DNA of 64,000 nucleotides from Heliopora coerulea (Eukaryota; Cnidaria; Anthozoa; Scleralcyonacea; Helioporidae). The stretch lies in contig JASJOG010000101.1 in the NCBI GenBank assembly GCA_030142905.1, positions 1,106,501 through 1,170,500 on the forward strand, given 5' to 3'. Numbering within the stretch: position 1 is the first letter of the stretch; each line of letters starts with the position of its first letter. Shown piece by piece: positions 56,588-64,000 of the stretch. Made by a program: the position numbers and the translations under genes. The notes under the pieces were generated by a model. It had not been told where the DNA came from, made no database searches, and worked only from the letters and a program-made list of their open reading frames with translations.

Positions 56588-59500
56588 ATGGCGCATTTTA
56601 ATCCTGTCATCTCTTTGGAAAATGCTTCCACTGCTGAAGACGAGATAAAGACTCTGGAAACTCTGCGACAACGTTTGTGTCCCAACTACGAACGAAAGAA
56701 ATGTTTAGAGGACCAGGACCCTGATGCTGAATATTTGAAGCATGCTTGCACGGATGATGTTGACTGCAACCCATTTCCTGAGAAAACTCCTGATGATATT
56801 CTTACAGACCAAGAACAACTTAATATATTCACATTTTATTTATTCGAAAGACGATATGGTTGGTCGGAATACATAAGTCATGCCGATTTAGTTGGAAGTG
56901 GGAAAGACGTGGTCTCAAGACCAGATTCTCGTACGGGACGTGGTGGGTCCTTTAATACTGAGAGCAAGCTTAAAGGACGGCTTAACGAATTATTGGATGA
57001 ATTTTTGAAATGGTTAGTGACTGGAAGCCGGTTTTGGCGTGTCTGTTTTCATCGGTGTTTATTTTAAAGTCGTTAACTATTAAAACTTATTTGTTTATTC
57101 CCCACAACAGAGTACTGTAATGCCAGATGTGATCAAATCGTTTTTGTTTTGACATCAGGAATCGTTGTATATGACCTTTTTTCACTTCAGTCACAGTAAT
57201 TTCCCTTGTAATTTGTGTCTGTGAGAGATTAACTGTTTTGCGTACATTTCTGCAGCTTGTTTCTGTTCTCTAAAATTAATGAAAAGATGTTAATTTATGC
57301 CATACTTGATGTCTTTGGTCAGGTACCTCTGTCAAAGCAAACTTTCCAAGAAGTTACTCAGAAGTTTAAGTTCTGCAGTGACTAAAGGTAGGACATGTTC
57401 ATATCAGAATTGATTTACGTTTGTCTCTGAACTGTATGGGATTAATGTTCTCATTTTATTACTTGTTAACCTGATACTGCTGGTGCTCCTCCTCCTCCTA
57501 TACAGGTAATTGTTGTTGTCTACAGTTGATGACAATTAGTTTTGGTGATCACATGGTAGCCAGTGAAATTTAGAAAAAAAATATGCACAAACACATATGA
57601 AACATCTCACATGAAAATGTTATGGTTAAATGAAATTTTGTTATCTAATTCATTGATGACTTCACATAATATTATTAAACTTTATTAAAAGCTGGTATTA
57701 ATACCACAGCCTTGAATAATTTTCTGGTTTTATTTTTATTCAAATTTTTATACATGCATATAGCCTCAAATTTACCAGTTGTCCGAAACCAAACCATTGT
57801 GCACATTTTGGACTGGTTGAAGGTGATGGCTAGGAAAGGTTTTGAACCATCAACCTTTTCTCTTGTCAAGGTACAGTGCTCAGTCCATCTGTAATCACAT
57901 CTACTAGAAACAGTATGCACCACAGCATAGTTGCAGAAAATCATGGAAATAACGAGTTAAATCTCCAATTCAGAATTTGATTTACATGACCAGTAAATTA
58001 ACAAAGAGTTGACAAATGAAAAGCCAGATGAAAATTACTTTGAAAATCAACTGGCATTTTAAGTGAAACTTAGTCTATATATGAGGGAGTTGGGAATAAT
58101 GAATGGTTGCACATACACATGAGTAAGGTTACCCCCCTGTATTTATGAATAATAACCTTTTGTGGAGTTCTCATTTCCTGTGTTAGCAAACCTTTAAGTG
58201 CTGGTCATAATAAGTGATCATAGTTATTGCCAATGTTTTTATCATAGAAATGGTTCAGTTAACTACCTGTGCAATTTGTATACAAATAGTGACAAAAAAA
58301 TTGTGGGTGACGTGTAGGCAGTGTTAAAAATGTGAAATGCTTGGAGGCTGAAAAATTATGGGAGCTAAAGAGAGAATATCCTCATGTTTCAGGCATAGGC
58401 TCTTCATTGCATTTTAATTTCTATAACAAAGGACCTCTGCTTGAGATATGAGGATTTTCTTTCATTAGTTTTGACAGTTTTTCAATCTTTTATCTTTGAA
58501 TTTGCATACGGTAACTGTAATGTATACCCTCCTGGGGGGTTTTTGTTGTTTTTCAGAATTTTATTGTGGCTGGTTTGACAGATGTTTGGTCAGCCATTAG
58601 GAATGCATGTGCAGGAAGGCTTTCCAGAATTATTGATAGTTTTACCATCCAGCAGCTGGAATGTCTGTTTGTGGAGCTTGAGCAGGTATGTATTGTATCA
58701 TTATTATCATCATGACATCAAAACAATATTGTTTACAGTCACTGAATAAGTAAAATAAATGAACTGTAGTATTAACTAGTATATAGATATTGAACATTGT
58801 TTAAATTGCTTATCAGATATGTCAGTCAAAGAGCTCTTCATGGCAAGCCAAGGAAGGAGCAGTTATGGGTATGTTAACAAAATACATGTATCAGAAATAA
58901 GCATTTTTTTTTCAACACTTGTAATGTAATTCAATATTTCAAAGTTTGAGTTAGTTTGAGAAATATTATACCCAGTTTTTTCTAATTAAAAGTGAAAATT
59001 TTAAGGACATATGGATATTCATCTGTGAAGAATGTAAGTACTTCATTTTAAAAGTGATGTGCAGCTGTATTCTGAGCATCCCAGAATAAAATCCTAATGG
59101 CATACTAGTCTGCTGTGTTTAAAAAATTATACTAGTTCAAAGGCTGCAAGTGTGCTCAAATTGATAAAGAGCTCATAGGTAATGTTCATATTGGCAACAA
59201 TTCAGAAGTTAATAACCTTTATTTTCAGATTTGCAGTTTAATTTCTTAATTGTTTTTCCTTAGGAATGACTGCCATCATAAGAAGTTTTCATTTAAGAAA
59301 CATGCCAGCCAATGGTGATACATCATCTTCTCCAAAACTTCAAAAGTTTGTGAAGGTACATGTAACATAAACCTTGAATTAGAATTTACAGCTGTGATTA
59401 ACTTGTCAAGGGGCAGGGCTTGTCTCCTCAACAAGTAAAATCATCTGGCATTCACTGGAGTAAAAGTATGCAGTTGTATCCTTGCCCCTTAATAGATTAA

Positions 59501-62500
59501 TCCTTTAACCCTCATGGCTCCAAAATACTATGTTATTCTGATCAAAGTCAGAAAAATTATTAGTTATTCATGTTAAGATAGCCCCCATAAGTTTAAGGCA
59601 TAAAGATCAGTTTTGAGACAAAAAAAGTATTTAAATGTTCACTTGATGATACTTGTATGTACAGTCTGTAAGCATTTTCTGAAGGGAAAAAAGAAAAAAC
59701 TTGTACAAAGCCATCCATGAGATGTTTTTAGTTTTTCTAAACTTTGTTGAGTATTTGTTTGTTTGTTTGTTTCTGAATATTATGGCTTGTTGTGCTTATT
59801 ATATTAGTCTTTTTAATGTTTAATATTACTCAAGTATGAAATATCACAAAGTTTTCACTACAATCATAAATCCAGGTGTACCCATTGTTGTTTTGCAGTT
59901 TGGTAAAGAATGTTTGACTAAGCTTCCAGAATTCATTACCGACTCTCTCTATTCCGTGGTTTTCTCATTACTGGCTCACCCTCAACTGAGCATCAGAGAG
60001 CATGCTTCCAAAGCATTCACTTCCATCTTATCAAGATCTGAATTTCAGGTAATGACTGCGTCATGTTCGTCGTTGATAACTCGTCATGCTATTTTTTTGG
60101 CTGTATAGCTGTAAGTATTTTTCTTTCTCACAGTACATTGAGAAATCATTTCAGCAAGTGATTATTCGTCTTTGCAAAGACACAGAGGTCGACATGAACA
60201 ACATGAGTTATGAGGTAACATGACGTTTTTTAATTACACGGAATATTTTTACTCATAATTTCTTGGAAATATTGCTTGCCATGGGTGTATTATTTTCTTT
60301 GATACGGCGTATGCGAAATTACGAATTTAAAGTTGAATCAAAGAAATTTTTGTTACAGTACAGGTATTATACGGATAATTTGCAATGGTAGTGATACACG
60401 AGTTGGCAAAGTACCAGAACTCGAACGAGTATATTATACCTCACGTAAGCACTTCACGTGATGTCATTCGTTTATTGGATACGTGTTTAGATTTTCTATA
60501 CTGAGTTAAAAAATGACAAAAGTTGAAAAAGCCGTTTCACGTTCCTCACTGGTTGAAACACTTGTCACACGTCAAGAAATTATTTCGCGTTTCAGATCAA
60601 CTGCGGAGTTTACAAAAAACGTTTGTACTGTATCAGTTTTACGGGTAAGTCTCACTGTGCGTAAAATAAATAGTAATATTGTGTGTTCTTTGTAACTTTG
60701 GTAGAAACTTCCCCACCATGCTCTTCTACGTGAAGATTTCTCATTTCTGGATGCGTACGAAGCGCAAGGACTTCTGGAAGTGAGCGTCTTCCTGATCAAG
60801 GTACCTGTGACACAGAACCCTGTTTAGAAACCTTTTGTTCCTTGGCATAACTAATAGCTTGCTTCGTTTTCTCCCTATTGTTAGCGTATTCCAGTGAATC
60901 TTCTGATGGAACAATGGCCGTTGTATTTTTCGACTTTCAATTTATATTTAATGCATCCAGCATCGACAGTTAGACAAGCGAGCAGCATGGTATTTAAATA
61001 TCTCGGTAACGTACATACTGGCCTTAGTGACAGTAAAAATAAAGTTGTAAAATATGTCTTACCGTACAGACATGGCGAGTCATGTTAGAGAGATTAAATT
61101 TGACAGTACCTGAGGTGGTGATGGGATCAGACGGTTGATGAAACCTCAGAAAATTTACTTGCTGATGTATAATATGCACAGAGAATATGATGAAGTCTTT
61201 GGTGGACAGCACGAAAAATTCAAAGTAGACAAGCCTACTACATGTTCCACAACTTGGGATACAACAAAACCGGGGAGGGGAGGGGAGGAATATCGGGAAT
61301 TGCCCAACTGATGGGGAAAATTCTTTACCAGAACAAAATATTTTATTTTTTCAAAGTAAACAGCGTGTTTATGAGATATTTGATCTGACTGGATGTCTTT
61401 AATTATTGTTTAGTTACCAAAGACACTAGCAGTCCCAGTATTCTAAGACTTGTTTTGCAGTGTTTGACAGAAAATTGGGGAACAACGTCGAACATCGATC
61501 ATGCCGAAGATCAAACGACTGCACCCAGCAGGGTAATAGTTTGTGATGAACTATTGTATCACTCAATCATTTCTTGATGTAAACTCTAGCTTTTTTTACA
61601 AAACCTTGCGTAGTTAAGTACCCTGCCCCGCTTATCAATAAGACAATGTGACTGGCGTCCGCTAACTAAGTTAAACGACTGTTGAAAACTTCTTCAGGTT
61701 TCCACCAGTAAGAGAGAGAGAAAATCCTAAGTGGATACCTGGCCCGTATTTGTTTATAATGACGCTTTGGGTATCAGGTTATGACCTGTTGCTGTCCTAG
61801 GCCGTGCAATAATATTTAGTTTGGCCATTCTAATCCTACCATATCCTGTTGTGTCCTATCTTTTGTGGTACTGTATATTGTGTTGTGCTGCATTATGTCA
61901 TTTGTTATTCTGTCGTATGACGTCTTGTTTTGCTCAGCCCTTCATCCTACTTTCCAGACGTTTTACTCCATCTTATTCGCAGCTGCTGGTCCACCCTAAT
62001 TGCTGCCTAGGTATCAGCTATCTTCTGCTCGTAGAGCCTTTTAATGATCTACCCTGAGTAGATTAATATGTAGTTATCAATATATACTCTGCAACTGTAA
62101 TGGTGTATTCCTGCTATATGGAACGTTACCTCGTAACTCTTAAAAAATGTTCTGCTTATTTTAGATTATGTACTGTTTTTTACAGGAAAGACATTCCAAC
62201 CAGGGGATTTCTGCTAGCAGCAATTGTTACAATGATTGCAACAATTACCATGCGGAAGCTGGTGGAACCGCAGCAAAGTGTAAACGTTTGAGCATAAACT
62301 TTATTAGCAAACTAATAACAGGTGTGTGTTAATTTCGATCGAACATGCAAGGCGTTTGTAAATCCCGAACAGATCGGAGGGAAATATTATGGACTACTTA
62401 TTAAATTAAATCATCCGACTAACCATGCTTATCGAGTATTTTGTACCATAGAAGTTTTTGTAAAGCAGAACGACTTGGTATTCGACTAACAACTACAAAT

Positions 62501-63795
62501 TAGACTGCAAATCCTTTTTTTTCTTTTTTCCTTTGTGAATTATTCATGAATATTATATTTATTCATGACTTAGTAATGAGTATTTGTGGCATGGGCTGTA
62601 TTTATTGCTCTGCACACCAAGTCCCTGATAAACTGCTAATCAAATCGATTCGTAATCATTCTCTCGAATAAACGCTGTTTTGATAGAACGCTTCCAAAAC
62701 CTCTCTTACGATAAGGTAATCTTGTTTTACATATTTTATTTTTAGGGCACGACAAACATTTGCTCAACTCCGCGCTCTCATCTACGTGGGAATGGCGAGA
62801 AGGTCGTCTTCTCGCATACGAGTTGATTTTAAAATATCTCATCGCTAATCACATTCATTATGTCTTCCCATCCTACGCTCTCTCCTACTCTTCTCGACAC
62901 GCATCTTGTTCAGTGGACGAAGCAGTCTTAAAAAGGTATTAGGGTAAAAAAAATTCGTACATTTTAACCGCTTCTTCAAAGTGGTTGTACCTTAGCAACA
63001 ATTGACGGAACAGTTTCACTTCAAACTTGGTGATAAATTGACTTTATTGTATGGTGAAGCGCTAGAGGGTTTTTTCTCGAGTTATTTGACTTGATTTTCT
63101 TACAGGACAAGGGGAATGTACAGTCATCATGCTGTTCAAGCTTTCAGTGGTAGAGATTCTACAAGTAGCAGTTCTTTACCAGCCTCAAGTTCTATGGAAA
63201 TATTGGTAAGATTTTCCCCGAGCAACCACTCAAAATCTCTGTTTTGCTTTACTTTGTCGAAATATTAAAAACTAAAAAACACGGAAGGGAGTGAACATAG
63301 GGTTATGTTAGAATACCTTGTCCTCCTCGCCAGTTCCTCAACCCAGGGTATCACTATAAAGCGGGTTATTTATTTGCTTGAACTACTGTTATGCCTTCAA
63401 GAGCCACATTTGGTCACTCGAGGAGCCAGGCACGGCTTGTTAATTTTGCGTTACATCTGCCGCAAGGTTTTTCTTAATCTCGTGATTTTCAACGGAAAAA
63501 TAGGAGGAAGGTCAGAATGTGTCAGGACGAAGCAGCGCACCGGGGACAAGGAAAGAGAAGGTATGGTTCGTAGATTTGTGCATGGTGATTATTCCAAGCG
63601 ATAATTATAATCATGTTCGTAGATTTCGGACTAGGCAAACTTATCCTAGGCGCACTTTTTTTGACCTGCTTTGCAGCACCAGTAACAACAACAGCAGCAA
63701 AGACAACAACAACAACAAGTAACAAATTCTAAATGTGACATATTTTGATTGCAGGATGAATCACTCAATTCAAATAACAGTGAAGTAGAAACAAG
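56588..63795 (+). CDS. HEAT-repeat-like protein of unknown identity; 3' partial
   Basis: Exons: 56588-57012, 57323-57387, 57764-57870, 58557-58685, 58817-58868, 59264-59355, 59899-60048, 60134-60214, 60596-60644, 60705-or-60736 to 60800, 60885-61005, 61414-61532, 62186-62279, 62746-62935, 63106-63205, 63755-63795, continuing beyond the window. About 626 residues are visible. Residues 1-140 are acidic with two Cys-containing patches. From ~150 on, paired amphipathic helices look like HEAT/ARM units: GLTDVWSAIRNACAGRLSRI, SVVFSLLAHPQLSIREHASK and LMHPASTVRQASSMVFKYL. A motif WEWREGRLLAYELILKYL and Ser-rich linkers follow. HEAT solenoids are scaffolds; no enzyme motif, signal or membrane segment is seen. 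One junction is unresolved: exon 60596-60644 in phase joins an acceptor at 60736, but the stronger-looking acceptor at 60705 keeps frame only if another small exon is added. I cannot name the family. Confidence 0.74.
59410..59500 (+). repeat. Copy of the ~90-bp dispersed repeat
   Basis: Contains GGGGCAGGGCTTG, CAAGTAAAATCATCTGGCAT and CCTTGCCCCTTAATAGATTA, matching the kinesin-intron copies in order and spacing. Lies in an intron of the HEAT-type gene. Confidence 0.75.
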
Positions 63796-64000
63796 GTGAG
63801 CTTTTTTTTGTTAGACCTTTCACTATCGGTATTGGCTTCCTAAAATACGAGCACAACTCACGAATTGTCTTTATTGGTGGAAACTTATAGAACGCAGACA
63901 ATGGTTTAAAAACAACGAACGTATCTTATATTATCTTGTAATAAATAAATAATGTAGTAAATGTCAAATAGATATCGCTCTATGGCCTCTTGGTTCATAT

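Overview
The window is animal genomic DNA. Genes have many short exons with canonical GT-AG introns of roughly 0.1-2 kb, exon phases that join cleanly, and intergenic DNA full of small foldback transposons, a tRNA-derived SINE, a LINE relic and simple repeats. Gene content (KIFC3-type kinesin, ANKAR-like ARM protein, dysbindin, snapin, a MAM/CTLD/trypsin mosaic secreted protein) together with compact introns suggests an invertebrate metazoan. An anthozoan cnidarian (coral or anemone) is my best guess. That assignment is inference from style, not from a diagnostic sequence.

Layout. (1) 47-10447 (+): kinesin-14 with a C-terminal motor, 5' end outside the window. (2) 10448-14264: intergenic, with a SINE, a Harbinger-like MITE and a long inverted repeat. 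(3) 14265-24899 (-): an eight-exon gene I do not recognise. Its model has a signal peptide, a furin-like site, helical and hydrophobic segments, and five tandem cysteine-bearing helix-turn-helix-like repeats at the C-terminus. (4) 24.9-33.4 kb: mostly non-coding, with a telomere-like palindrome, a MITE and a 33-bp minisatellite. (5) 33444-36059 (+): ankyrin plus armadillo-repeat protein, almost one exon. (6) 38158-40459 (-) and 40581-41385 (+): dysbindin and snapin head to head, 121 bp between start codons. Both encode subunits of BLOC-1, so two partners of one complex share a promoter. (7) 42848-55006 (+): an 18-exon gene for a secreted mosaic protein of about 1147 residues, MAM - trypsin-like - CysR (R-type lectin) - MAM - C-type lectin - trypsin-like, in which both trypsin-like domains have lost catalytic residues. 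(8) 56588 to the window end (+): a HEAT-repeat-like protein I cannot name, 3' end outside the window.

All exon joins were worked out by eye from splice sites and reading phase, without alignment or transcripts. For the kinesin, ANKAR-like, dysbindin, snapin and MAM/protease genes every junction keeps frame and the totals divide by three. For the unknown minus-strand gene the phases also agree, but its identity and 3' end are open. For the HEAT gene one junction near 60.6-60.7 kb has two possible solutions. The two strongest candidates for something undescribed are the secreted cysteine/HTH-repeat protein on the minus strand and the double pseudoprotease-lectin-MAM protein.
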